Shown in pieces: positions 9,701-21,700 of a stretch of DNA of 64,000 nt (positions are counted from its first letter, which is position 1; each line of letters begins with the position of its first letter). This DNA comes from Myrica gale. Lineage: Eukaryota; Streptophyta; Magnoliopsida; Fagales; Myricaceae. The stretch lies in contig OZ005609.1 of the NCBI GenBank assembly GCA_963930655.1, forward strand, positions 19,231,001-19,295,000, read 5' to 3'. The notes beneath the pieces were generated by a model, which saw nothing but the letters and a program-made list of their open reading frames with translations, was not told where the DNA came from and made no database searches. A program made the translations under genes and the position numbers.

Positions 9701-12700
9701 TCTTTCACCAAAGTAGTAAAAAATGGTCAGTCATCAGTGGCAGGAAGGCAGGCGTTGTTTGTAGGGTGTTTTGCTGAAGATGGCAAAAAAGCAGATTTGT
9801 CTTTTCAAGGGCAGAAAACGCATGCAAACCAGGTGGATGTTCTTGCAGCAAAGGATATGGGGAAAATGAAAGATGCCGCTTCTTTTTCCAAGAGCCATAC
9901 ATTTATTGCTGGGGTGGCCGGCAGTGAGGCACCTGATGTGTCTCTGTGGAGGACAAAATTGTTGGGTTTACGAAAGAGATAGATGAGATACTTGTGCTGA
10001 TGGGTTGTGAGTTTGGGCCGGGCTCCATGCTCTTGGGTCATGAAATATATGGTGTTGAGGGGCTTGGAATGGGCAAGGGCCAGGTGGGTTTGCATGGGGA
10101 CTGTGTGATGGGTCGGACTCACCCAGAGGTGGGTTTGTCTGGAGACAGAATGTTGGGTCGGGCCCAACCCTCGTCTGGGCCTGAGGCCTTGGTTGGCTCT
10201 TCGAAGGCCCTGGAAGGGTAGGCTGGAGGGGATCTTCACGGGTCTGGGTCCGGGTTGAGTGTCGGTGGAGTAGCAGAGTTTGGCGGCTTGGCTGGTGGTG
10301 CTACCCACCTTCCGTCGACAACAACCCACTCGCCGGCGCCTTCTGTGGTGACCAGCGAACTCCCGGAGGTCCTTCTGCCGCCGGGAACGAGATCGGAAAC
10401 TTCTCTCCTGACTGCCGACAACTACCGATCCTCTTCTGGGGCGCCTGATTTGGGGAACGATGGATCTCGGGGGCTTCCTTCTGTTGTCGTCGTCAACTCT
10501 CTCTGTTGAATTTTCAGATTTTATCTCTGAGATTAGGTTGGTGGATGCTTCGATGGTTGGTGGTTTATTCACGTGGTCTAATAACCGTTCTTGGTCCAGG
10601 ATTGATAGATTCCTCTTTAGCCCAGAGTGGGAGAGTTTGTTCCCTGAGATTATCCAGTGTCGTTTGCCTCGTTTGTATTCTGATCACTTTCCAATTTTGT
10701 TGGAGCGTGCTTCATCTAGGGATGGGAAAAAACCTTTCAGATTTGAAAATGTGGTTGAAGGTGGACGGGTTTGTGGATCGTATTAGGGAATGGTGGAGTA
10801 GTTATGATTTCGCTGGGTCTCCCAGTTTTGTGCTCAGTTTGAAATTGAAGGATTTGAAACAAGATTTAAAAGTTTGGAATAAAGACGTTTTTGGTGATCT
10901 CTCTTCTCGTAAGTTGTCTTTGTTGAGGGAGATATCTTTGCTGGATGGGCTGGTTGAGGAGGGTCGTCTTGATAATGCGGGTGTTGATAGGAAATTGGAT
11001 ATTATGAGGGAGTTGGATCAGCTTTTTGATTTGGAGGAAGTGAGTTGGAGGCAGAAATCACGGGCATTGTGGCTTAAGGAGGGGGATAGGTGTACGAAAT
11101 TCTTCCATCGTGTTGCCAATTCACATAGAAAAACTAACTTTATCTCTCTTCTTGAGGTGGATGGGGAGTTGGTGGAAGATCCTGCGGATATTTCATCGAG
11201 GATTGTTAGTTTTTATTCTTCTTCGTATGCAGAGCCTTATCATTGGAGGTCTTCTTTGGATGGGTTGGATTTTGATATGATTTCGGGGAGGAGGCTGTGT
11301 GGTTAGAAAGACCCTTTGAGGAGGATGAGGTGTCTGGGGTGGTAAGAGGTTTTAATGGAGATAAAGCTCCGGGGCCGGATGGTTTCTCGTTAGCGTTCTA
11401 TCAGACTTGTTGGGAGGTTATCAAGGGGGATGTTCTTTCCGTTTTCAATGAATTTTTTCGGGATGGTAGATTTGTGCGTAGTCTGAATTCTACTTTTGTT
11501 GTTCTTATCCCGAAAAAACCGAGTGCTGTTGAGTTGAAAGATTTCCGTCCCATCAGCCTTGTGGGAGGAATCTACAAGATTCTCGCTAAGGTTTTGACAA
11601 ATAGATTGAAGTGTATGCTGAATAAGATTATTTCGCCTACTCAGAATGCTTTTGTGGAGGGACGACAGATTCTGGATTATGTCTTGATTGCCAACGAGTG
11701 TATTGACTCTAGGTTGAAAATGGGTGAGCTGGGTTTGCTGTGTAAGTTGGATATTCACAAAGCCTATCACCACGTCAATTGGAATTTCTTACTGTATTTA
11801 TTGCGCAGATGTGGCTTTGGTGACAGGTGGTGCCGCAGGATAACATTTTGCATTTCTTCGGTCAAATTTTCTGTTCTTGTGAATGGATCCCCGAAGGGTT
11901 TCTTTGGTAGTTCTCGGGGCTTGAGGCAAGGAGATCCTCTCTCTCCTCTTTTGTTTGTTATTGTTATGGAGGATCTTTCTAGAATGATGACACAATGTGT
12001 TTCGCATGGTGTTATTGATGGTTTTAAGGTTGGTGGTGTGAGTGGTGCAGCTACTAGTGTTTCCCATTTGCTTTTTGCGGATGATGCTTTACTTTTGTCT
12101 GGGGTTGAGGAGGATCAGATTCGTAGCATTCGTTGTTTGTTGTTATGTTTTGAAGCGGTTTCGGGGTTGAAGGTGAATCTGTCCAAGTCAGAGGTTATTC
12201 CTATTGGTAATGTTGGTAATGTGCAGAGATTGACTTCTTTATTGGGTTGTAGAGTTTCAACATTGCCAATGACTTATCTGGGGCTTCCTTTGGGTGCCCG
12301 ATACAAAAGTGTGCAGATTTGGGATGACATTTTGGAGAGGATGGAAAGGAGGTTGGAGGGGATGGAAAGGAGGTTGGAGGGATGGAAGCGTATGTATTTG
12401 TCGGAGGGAGGTAGGATCACTTTGATTAAGTCCACTTATCTAGTCTTCCAACTTACTTTTTATCTCTTTTTCCCCATTCTGAGTGCTGTGGCAATGAGAA
12501 TTGAAAAGTTACAAAGGGACTTCTTGTGGGGTAATGAAGATGGTGTTCATAAGTTTCATCTCCTTAGTTGAGCGAAGGTGTGTTCTCCAATTCATTTTGG
12601 TGGGCTGGGGCTTAGGAGGATCGCTGTGTTCAATAAAGCGTTGTTGGGCAAGTGGTTGTGGCGGTTTGGCATTGAGAGGGATAAATTGTGGAGATGTGTT

Positions 12701-15700
12701 ATTGTTGCAAACTATGGTACTGCGGGCGGTAGATGGTTCTCCTTGTCTTCCAGCTGTTCCTATGGGGTCAGCCTTTGGAAACATATCAGTAATGGTTGGG
12801 ATTCTTTTTCTGAGCATACTCGGTTTGTTTTGGGAGATGGTCAACGTCTCAGTTTTTGGCATGACAGGTGGTGCGGTGGGCGAGTTCTAAGTCATTCCTT
12901 CCCTTTATTCTTCTCTTTGTCCTCTTGTAAGGAAGCTATGGTGGTGGAGTGTTTGGAGTTTGATTCTTCTTCCTTAGTGTGGAATTTGCAGTTCTCTAGA
13001 TCTGTGAATGATTGGGAATTGGAGGAGGTTGATGCCTTCTTCTCTCTCCTCTATGAGCAGAGGGTGCGTAGAGATAGTGCAGATGTGATGTGGTGGGTGG
13101 GTTCGAAGACTGGTGTTTTTTCTGTTAAATCCTTTTATGATTATCTTTTTGGTTATGCTAGTTCTGTCTCTTTCCCTTGGCAGGGGGTTTGGAAGGCCAA
13201 GGTCCCTATGCGAGTGTCTTTCTTTGTTTATGAGGCTACCCATGGGCGAATTTCGACTCTTTATGTCATAGAGTGGTGTTAATCTCAGAAGAAGGCGAAT
13301 TTCGACTATTGATAATCTCAGAAGAAGACGGCGAATCAGTTCATCATCTGCTATTGCATTGCACGGTTGCTAGAGGTCTTTGGATGTCGGTCCTTGGTAT
13401 CTTGAATGTTCATTGGGTTATGCCTGAAAAGGTGGAGGATGTTTTATCTTGTTGGGGTATGAATTTTAAGGATCCTTCTACCAAGGTTATTTGGGAGATG
13501 ATTCCAGCATGTGTATGGTGGTGCCTTTGGAGGGAGCGGAATAGAAGATGTTTCGAAGATTCGGACAGATCACTAAGGAGCTTGCAGGGCAATGTGTTTC
13601 TTTCTCTTTTCTTTTGGGCTAATGCTTTGTTGGGGGTTGTTTTGTGGACTATGCTGATTTCCTTAGTTTCTTTATTTGTATGCTTTGAGTGACTTCAGTA
13701 CAGTCTTTGTACTGATTTCGCTTCTTGTCTCTTGTCTCTTTAATAAAATTCTTCTTACTTATCAAAAAAAAAATAACGCCTTTAGATTTGCTATGAAAAT
13801 TGGTTCAAATTTGGAAGAATGTGAGTGCATATACCAGAAAAATGGGTCCAAATTTAAGAGGAATATTGGAACTTAAATTGGTAAAGGTTCATTTTTTTGT
13901 GTTGGAAACTTCCATGTGTTTTGGGAAAATCCAAAAGGAAAGTAAGCCATCTAAGATGGATTGGGGGATATATTCTGATCATCATAGCTTTATTTCCCCT
14001 ATCCCTGCGAAGGAAAATTGTTGATGTTGCCACCACAAGATTTATTTTGTATTTCTGGCTAGTGCAAAATCTGTAGTATTGAATGTACTTAATATGGATC
14101 TTTTTTCTTTATAAGTCGTGTGTATTTTTATCTCAAGATCATATTTGTGTGCGTAGGGAAGGAAGTATAAATTTAGTTGTTTGAAGATCTAATAATTTAC
14201 TAACTAGTCTGTGCAAACATATTGTATTCGTAGTTACAACCAAAAAAGAATATGAGGGTAACCATGTCTTTTGCTACTAATATTACTTGAGCATTTTTAA
14301 ATTACTTAATGACATTAAGTGGAAAAGCTTATGTTCGTATTATTTGTTTTGGTTTTGCTGAAGATTATTTTGGGGGTATTTTGTTTCTCTTACTAAATCA
14401 GTACCATATTTTTTATCAGATGACAGTGCATAATTGCAAGATCCAAATGGTAGGATTAGATTTTCTCATAATTTCCATGACTTGTGTAAATTTGAAGAAT
14501 CATGAGTACTTCATTCATTGCTAAAAGTTTGGGTGCCCCTAACATCACAAATTCTTGCCAATTGATTGGGAGGGAACATATTTAAATCGCTGGCTAAGGT
14601 ACTGGCTGTTCGGCATCAAGGATCCTGGAAAAGGTAGTTTATAAGTCCTAAAATGCTTCTGTTGTGCAGATTCAGCCTGTTTGCTAATGAGTGTCTTGTA
14701 GCAGATTTAGAGGTCAGATTCCAAGAGCCATTTGTGAGTTTGACATTAGGAAGGCCTTGGGTCATGTAATTTTGGAGGGGTTGTTCCATTAATATGCTAG
14801 GAAGGATCGGATTTGGCAATGCATGAAAACTTTGGATTCTATCTTGTACTTGTACTGTGATATTTTTCAGTTTTTGTAATGGCTGTCCGTCTGGCTTATT
14901 TAATAGTTCTAGTGGTTTAAGACAAGGTGGCCTATATATCCTTTATTAGTCATCTTAAACTGTTATGTAGGCATGCGGAAGGGGATGTATTATCTAGTTT
15001 TTGGCTGGTGGGTGGTTCAAGAGGTTAGGTATCTGTCTTTTATCTTTCCTCCCCCCCCCAGGCTCCATCTTTTACCTTTCAGCTGCAAATTTTGCTATTT
15101 TATTTTATTATGCTGAGGGTATTCTACGTTTTAATATCAGACAAGTTCTTTCATGTTTGGAGCAGAGTTGATTTGAGTACTAATTTGGGAATTGGGATGT
15201 GAAATGTTCCCTGTGGGGTGTTTGAAAGGTGGAGGTTTTGACTTGTATTCTTTGCTATAAGGCGGGCTCTCTTCCTTTGGACTGTCTTTTGTTATGTGAT
15301 TTTGTTTCATGAGTAAAGCATCTTTGATTTTGGAATTGCTTAGCGAAAGAATGGAGAAATGTGTATTTGGGTGGATTCTGTAAATCATATTTGTTGACGG
15401 GAGTAAACTTACAGTTACTGAGAGTAGTTATATTCTCAGGCAACTAGTCTGATGAGGATGCCTTGCAAGTGCATGAGTACACGTTTAGAGAGTTTTCTTT
15501 CTTTTTTCGTGGCAGTGTTCGATGTTGGTAGAAAACATTTCTGGAGGGATCTATTTTGTGAGGGTGTTTCCTTGATAGATTATGTCTAGACCCATTATTA
15601 GTTCATACTTGTACTCTCTTGGGGAAAGATATTCATGCTTGGAATCTTAAGGCAGATGTGCTTTTTGTAATTGGTAGTAAGAATCTGTATTTTCTTTGAT

Positions 15701-18700
15701 TAAATCTATGCTTTCGTGTCTTACTACGTACTTTCTCTCTCTTTTCACTCTTCCATATAAGGTTGCTTCTAGAATGGAGAAGTTGCAGAGAGATTTCTTG
15801 AGGGGAAGCGATGGTGAGGTTCACAAATTCCATCTTCTTAATTGGAAGATAAGTTTGTTCTCCTATTGATTGTGGTGGTTTGGGTATCAGGGGTCTCTCT
15901 GTGTTTAATAAAACATTAGTTCTTACTTGATAGATTATGTCCAGACCTGTTATTAGTTCTTACTTGTACTCTCTTGGGGAAAGATATTCATGCTTGGAAT
16001 CTTAAGGCAGTTGTGCTTTTTGTAATTGGTAGTAAGAATCTGTATTTTCTTTGATTAAGTCTATGCTTTCGTGTCTTCCTACGTACTTTCTCTCTCTTTT
16101 CCCTCTTCCATATAAGGTTGCTTCTAGAATGGAGAAGTTGTAGAGAGATTTCTTGAGGGGAAGCGATGGTGAGGTTCACAAATTCCATCTTCTTAATTGG
16201 AAGGTCGTTTGTTCTCCTATTGATTGCGGTGGTTTGGGTATTAGAGGTCTCTCTGTGTTTAATAAAGCTCTGTTGGGTAAATGGCTATAGAGGTTTGCAA
16301 TTGAGAGAGATCGACTGTGGTGGAATGTTATTTTGGAGAAGTATGGAGCCATTGAGGGGGAGTGGTGCTCTTTATCTCCTCATGAGTCTTATGGGGTTAG
16401 TCTCTGGAAGCATATTAGCAAGGGTTAGGAGACTTTCAGGGGGCATACTCAGGTGGTGGTGGGGAATGGGCAAAGGACGAGGTTTTGGCATGATGTGTGG
16501 TAGGGGTGGGCAAAAAACCCGTGACCCGACGACCCAAACCCGACCGATCCTTTTCCGACCCGATCGGGGCGGGTTTAGGCGGGTTCAGGTTTATATGTGA
16601 AAAAAATCGAATCTTCGGGTTCGGGTATAGTAACATGCCCTACCTATTATCCGAACCCGAAACCTAATGCCCTCAGCTGAGGCCGGGGTGGTAAAAAACC
16701 AGTGACCCGACGATCAGAACCGGACCGACCTGATCGGGGCGGGTTTAGGCGGGTTCGGGTTTATATGTGAAAAAAATCAAACCCAAACCCTTTGGGTTCA
16801 GGGCTGTGCAAACCCGAACCCAGTTTGCCCAGCCCTAATGTGTGGTGTGGGGATCGTCCGTTGAGGTGCTCTTTTCCTACAGTGTTTTCCCTTTCTATGG
16901 AGCCGGATGGTCTGGTGGTGGACTGTTTGGATTCTGATGTTAGCCCGATTGTTTGGAATGTTCCGTTCTTACGACATGCAAATGATTGGGAGTTGGAAGA
17001 ATTCTCGTCCTTTTTCTCCACCGTTTATGCGCTACTGTTGCATCGAGATGTTGAGGACAAGTTGTGTTGGGTGGGTAACAAGGATGACAATTTTTTTGTA
17101 AAGTCCTTCGATGCTTTACTTGATGGTGGTAGGGTTGTGTCCTACTCTTAGCGTCGGATCTGGAATTCTAAAGTCCCCTCAAGAATCTCCTTCTTTGTTT
17201 GGGAGGCTACGCATGGTAGGATTTTGACTACTGATAGCTTGAGGCGTAGAGGTCTTTATGTGCTTGATTGGTGCTACTTATGTAAGGGGGATGGAGAGTC
17301 GATTAACCATGTATTACTACATTGCCCGGTGGCGAGAGGTATGTGGCAGCATGTTTTCTATTTGGTAAATCTTCATTGGGTTATGCCGGAGCGGGTGTGG
17401 GACGTTTTGATTTCTTGGGGGAGAAAGTTTAAGGATCCTCTCGCTAAGGTTATTTGGATGATGATTCCTCCTTGCATTTGGTGGAGCCTTTGGAGGGAGA
17501 GGAACAAGCGTTGTTTTGAGGTTTCTTCTTTGTCTATTGAGCGATTGCAGGGTGGTTTGTTGCATAATCTGTTTTTCGGGGCTAATGCGTTGTTAGGGGG
17601 CCCTTTTCTTGATTTTCAGGATTTCATTAGTTTCTTTGGGTTAGACTTAGTCTGTTCAAAAAGTCCAATGGCTTTCTTTTCAACTTTCTGAGGAGGTATT
17701 CTCTATGAAAGGGCACAACTCTTGCCAAAATGGTTTTTCTCTCCGTTCTCTCTCCTCTCCAACTCTTGCCTTTCTTGGTCCAGTTCCCTGGTGCTTGTCC
17801 CTGTTAGTACTCTTTGTTAGGTGTTGTGGTGTGTTCTGCTGTGTTTTCTGTTTTGGTGGGGGTTCTAGATGGCTTATTTTCGTAGTTTAGTGTTCGAGGC
17901 TAAGACGTTTCAGTTTTCTATGAGCTCTTTTGGTATCGTATCTATCTCGGAGTTGAGTAGAAAGTCTCAGAGTTCGATTTCCCTGGGTCGATATGGGGTG
18001 GTTTGGTTGGCAAATCTTTTTGGCCATCTGGTGGCGGAGAAGGAAGCCCGGAATTTTTCGAAGAAGTTCAACGACGTGTCTCGTGCGTTGCTGGCTCAGG
18101 GTTGCTCAAATAGGAGTGGTTGCTATGTTGTCATAGCAGAATTTGGGGAGAAAAGGAAGCGAGGGACTGTTATGATCCCGGAGGGGAAATCTAGGGCTGG
18201 GTGGCAGGCCTTTCTTCAGCTGTGTGAGGAGATGATTTTCGCTATTGGGGTGCTGAGGCGTAAGAAACTGAGGCATGCTCCTTCTATGGTTACGCAGGGA
18301 GTGTCTTTCGCTGAGAAGGTGCGAGCTGGCTCGTTGGAAAAGGTGGGTGCAGCGAAAGACCGACTCTGCATCGCTGATGATGATAACGTACAAAATACGT
18401 TGCAGTTTGGAGTCCCGAAGGAGGTGCATGCAGAGGTTGGTGAGGGACTCGTTATTTCCCAATGTTCTGCTGGTGAGGCGCCTGCTCTGACGGCTGGGGC
18501 AGATGGAAGGCTGGTAGAGCATTTAATGCAGCTCAAGGCTGAGCTGGAGTCTCTTATTGGGCTGGCTAAAAGTTGGGAGATGGGCTATGCAACACGCCAG
18601 GCTTCCTCTTGTCATGTGTGCGGGTCTCAATTGGTGGCCCAGCAACCAGCGAGGGGAGCTGGGGGAAATATTTCTTTTGAATGTGGAGAGGCTCGGAGGC

Positions 18701-21700
18701 AGGAGGGGCCGGATCATGGGTCTCCTTCTGGTGGGCCTGGCCCATCATCTCTCTGTGATGATAGGGTTGCTTCGAATGGGCTGGGGTCTCTCGGGCAGGC
18801 TGGAGCTCCTGTGGGCGAGGCCTCTTTGGTATCGGCGACAAGGCTGGCGGGCTCCGATCTACCTGAGATGCCGACGACCTTGCCGGGGTGGGTCGTCGGT
18901 GCTGTGGGTCTTACGGGTGTGGGCCAGACGACGCCGACGAGTGGAGTGGTGGCTTCCGTTAGAGCTGGGGTGTCGCCGAACTCGCCAGAGAGGGTCGCTG
19001 GTGACTTGGGGCCTGCGGGTGAGTGCCAGATGCTGCCGACGAGTGGGATGGTGGCCTCTGTTCAACCTGGGTTGGTGCAGATCGAGCTGGGGAGTGTCGG
19101 GGATGCCGTGTCTCCTTCGCTCCAGCTACGAGAGATGTCTTGCAGAGGTGGGCCTTCACTTTTGCTCTCGTCAGTGTCTGTCCAAGCTTCGGGGGTGCTG
19201 GAGGCTCACTCGTTGGGGGTGATTATGGATCTGGAGGGTGTTGTCTCGTGTGGTGGGGTCTCGAATCCAGGTGTGGAGATGTGTTCCGCATCTTTGGGGG
19301 AGAAGCTGGTCACTGTTGAGCCTGGGGTGTCGGAGGTGCTGGTTAGGCCTTTGAGGATGCTGATGCCTTCACAGGAACCTTCGAGTTGGGTGTTGAAAAT
19401 GATTAAGTCTTTTCGGCACTTGGTTGGAGTTGAATGTATTGATTCTAGACTAAGGACGGGTGAACCTGGTATGCTTTGCAAACTGGATGTACAAAATGCT
19501 TATGATCATGTGAACTGAAATTTCCTTTTGTACCTTCTCAGGAGATGTGGTTTTGGGGAACGATGGTGTCGTTGGATTTCCTTCTGTATTTCGACAGTTA
19601 TGTTCTCGGTGATTGTCAATGGGTCTCCTGAAGGCTTTTTCGGTAGTTCCCGTGGTTTGCGCCAAGGGGATCCTCTTTCCCCTCTGTTGTTTGTTATTGT
19701 GATGGAGGCTTTTAGTCGCATGATGGGGAAGCTGGTGTTGCAGGGGGGTTACAAGGTTTTAAGGCTGGTGGGGGGTCGGGTGCGGGGGTGTCTATTTCGC
19801 ATCTTCTTTTTGCGGATGATACCTTAGTGTTATGTGGTGCGGAGGTGGATCAATTTCGGAATCTTAGATGTCTTCTCTTATGTTTTGAGGCGGTCTCGGG
19901 CTTAAAGATTAATCTTTCTAAGTCTGAGGTCATCCCTATTGGTAGGGTGGAGTATGTGCGGGAGTTGGCGGGTATTCTTGGGTGCGGTATCTCCTCATTG
20001 CCTATTATGTACCTTGGGCTCCCCTTGGGTATTTCTTTCAAAAACACTCATATCTGGGATGGGATAATCGAAAGGATGGAGCGTCGGTTGGCGGGATGGA
20101 AGCGGATGTACCTCTCTAAGGGTGGTAGACTAACTCTTATCCAGTCTACTCTTTCGAGCTTACCTACTTACTTTCTTTCTTTATTCCCTATTCCGGCGGG
20201 GGTGGCGAATAGGATAGAGAAGAGATTCAGCGGGATTTTCTCTGGGGTAGTGATGATTGTGTTCACAAGTTCCATCTTGTGAAGTGAAATAAGGTGTGTT
20301 CTCCGTTGTAGGATGAGGGGTTGGGCCTTCGCAATATCAGACTGTTTAATATGGCGTTACCCAGGAAATGGTTATGGAGGTTTGGGTTGGAACGGGATAC
20401 GTTGTGGAGAACGGTGATTGCTGAAAAATATGGTTGTTCGAGGGGAGGTTGGTGTACGAGGTCTACCCGTGACTCTTATGGGGTTAGTTTGTGGAGGTAC
20501 ATTTGTAAAGGGTGGAGCACTTTTAGCAAACATATTCGGTTTAAGGTAGGGAATGGTGTTAATATCCGCTTTGGCATGATCTGTGGTGTGGGGATAAGCC
20601 TTTGAGTCCTATGAGAGTTTCCTTCTTTGTGTGAGAGGCTTCTCATGGTAGGAGTTTAACTATTGATAATCTTCGAAGAAGGGGTTTTATCTTGGCAGAT
20701 TGGTGTTTCTTATGCCGTGGTGCTGGAGAATCTATTAATCATGTCTTGTTGCATTGTCCTTATGCGAGTGGGCTGTGGTCTCATGTGCTTTGTATTCTGA
20801 ATCTTCAATGGGTTATGCCAGAGACTGTGGAAGATGTGCTGTGTGTTGGAAGAGGAGGCTTAAGAACCCTTTCGCTAAGGCTATTTGGCGTTTGATACCC
20901 CTTTGTATCTGGTGGTGTCTTTGGCGGGAGCGTAATTCTAGATGTTTTGAGGATTGTTCTCTGTCTTTGGATAGGTTACAGGGCGTTTTGTTGTCCTTGC
21001 TTTTTAGTTGGGTGACCTCGATTCTTGGTTCCCCTTTTCTAGATTTTGTTGATTTCCTTAGTTTTATTGCTTGTTTGGAGTAGTGATGACGGTGTAGTCT
21101 TTTGTACTGTTTCTACTATTTCTAATGAGATTGGCTTATTCATCAAAAAAAAAAAAAATTAGTTTCTTTGTTTGTATGTTGTAATTTGTCAGTACAATCT
21201 TTGTACTGATGGTTCTCCTTTTCGTTAATAAAACTTCTTACTTATAAAAAAAAATAAAGCATTGTTGGGTAAATAGTTATGGAGGTTTGCTAACAAAAGA
21301 GATTGTATGTGGTGTTGTATTATTATGGAGAAATATGGCGCCATTGAGGGAGAGTGGAGCACTTTACATCCTCATGGGTCTTATGGGGTTAGTCCCTAGA
21401 AGCATATTAGCAAGGGTTGAGAGTCGTTCAGGGCGCATACTCGGGTGGTGGTGGGAAATGGGCAAAGGATGAGGTTTTGGCATGATGTGTCGTGCGGGGA
21501 TCGTCTGTTGAGGTGCTCTTTTCCTACAGCGTTTTCCCTTTCTATGTATCCGAATGGACTGGTGGTGGATTGTATGGAAAATGATGTTAGCTCTGTTGTT
21601 TGGAATATTTAGTTCTTAAGAAGTGCTAGTGATTGAGAGTTGGAAGAGTTTTCTTCATTTTATTCCACTCTTTATGAGTTGGTGATGCATCGAGGTGTGG

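Larger units (their letters stand above)
9110..13773 (+). mobile_element. LINE copy A, near full length, with internal deletion
   Basis: This is an L1-type plant non-LTR retrotransposon. The leader around 9115-9150 (CTCCGTTCTCTCTCCT) matches the 5' UTR of copy C, so little seems to be lost at the 5' end; the exact start and any target duplication were not found. It carries a broken ORF1 (from 9253) and a broken ORF2. A deletion joins the middle of ORF1 to the end of the ORF2 endonuclease domain near 10505. The 3' UTR has TCTTTGTACTGA and ends in CTTACTTATC plus A(10) at 13764-13773. A 21-bp tandem duplication lies near 12340-12380. Confidence 0.8.
17639..21158 (+). mobile_element. LINE copy C, inserted inside LINE B
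   Basis: C is bounded by TTAGTTTCTTTG (17627-17638 and 21159-21170). The duplicated sequence is LINE B itself, so the nesting is certain. C has the longest 5' UTR seen here (about 230 bp, 17639-17868, T/C-rich) followed by ORF1. Two internal deletions occurred: ORF1 joined to the middle of the RT near 19430, and loss of the segment before the zinc finger near 20608. The tail is CTTATTCATC plus A at about 21145-21158. Confidence 0.85.
15691..21254 (+). mobile_element. LINE copy B, 5'-truncated, interrupted by LINE C and a hAT MITE
   Basis: B begins inside ORF2 at the [17 protein letters not shown] region (intact ORF2 about residue 793). It was inserted at AGTAAGAATCTGTAT (15676-15690, repeated at 22371-22385 beyond copy E). 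Its ORF2 remnant resumes after the tandem duplication, is cut by a hAT MITE (16501-16837), runs to 17638 with the zinc-finger motif [19 protein letters not shown], and is then split by LINE C. Its last 96 bp continue at 21159-21254 with TTTGTTTGTATG, the TTTGTACTGA motif and the A-tail. Several stops and frameshifts are present. Confidence 0.75.

Noticed and set aside
9805..10572. A 255-residue - strand ORF over LINE A
   Set aside because: It lies antisense to the ORF1/ORF2 remnant, has no recognisable domain, and is a shadow of the GC-rich ORF1 linker.
17869..19518. A 549-residue host protein
   Set aside because: Its first part equals LINE ORF1 and its end equals the LINE reverse transcriptase. 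The flanking 12-bp duplication shows it is inside a LINE insertion.
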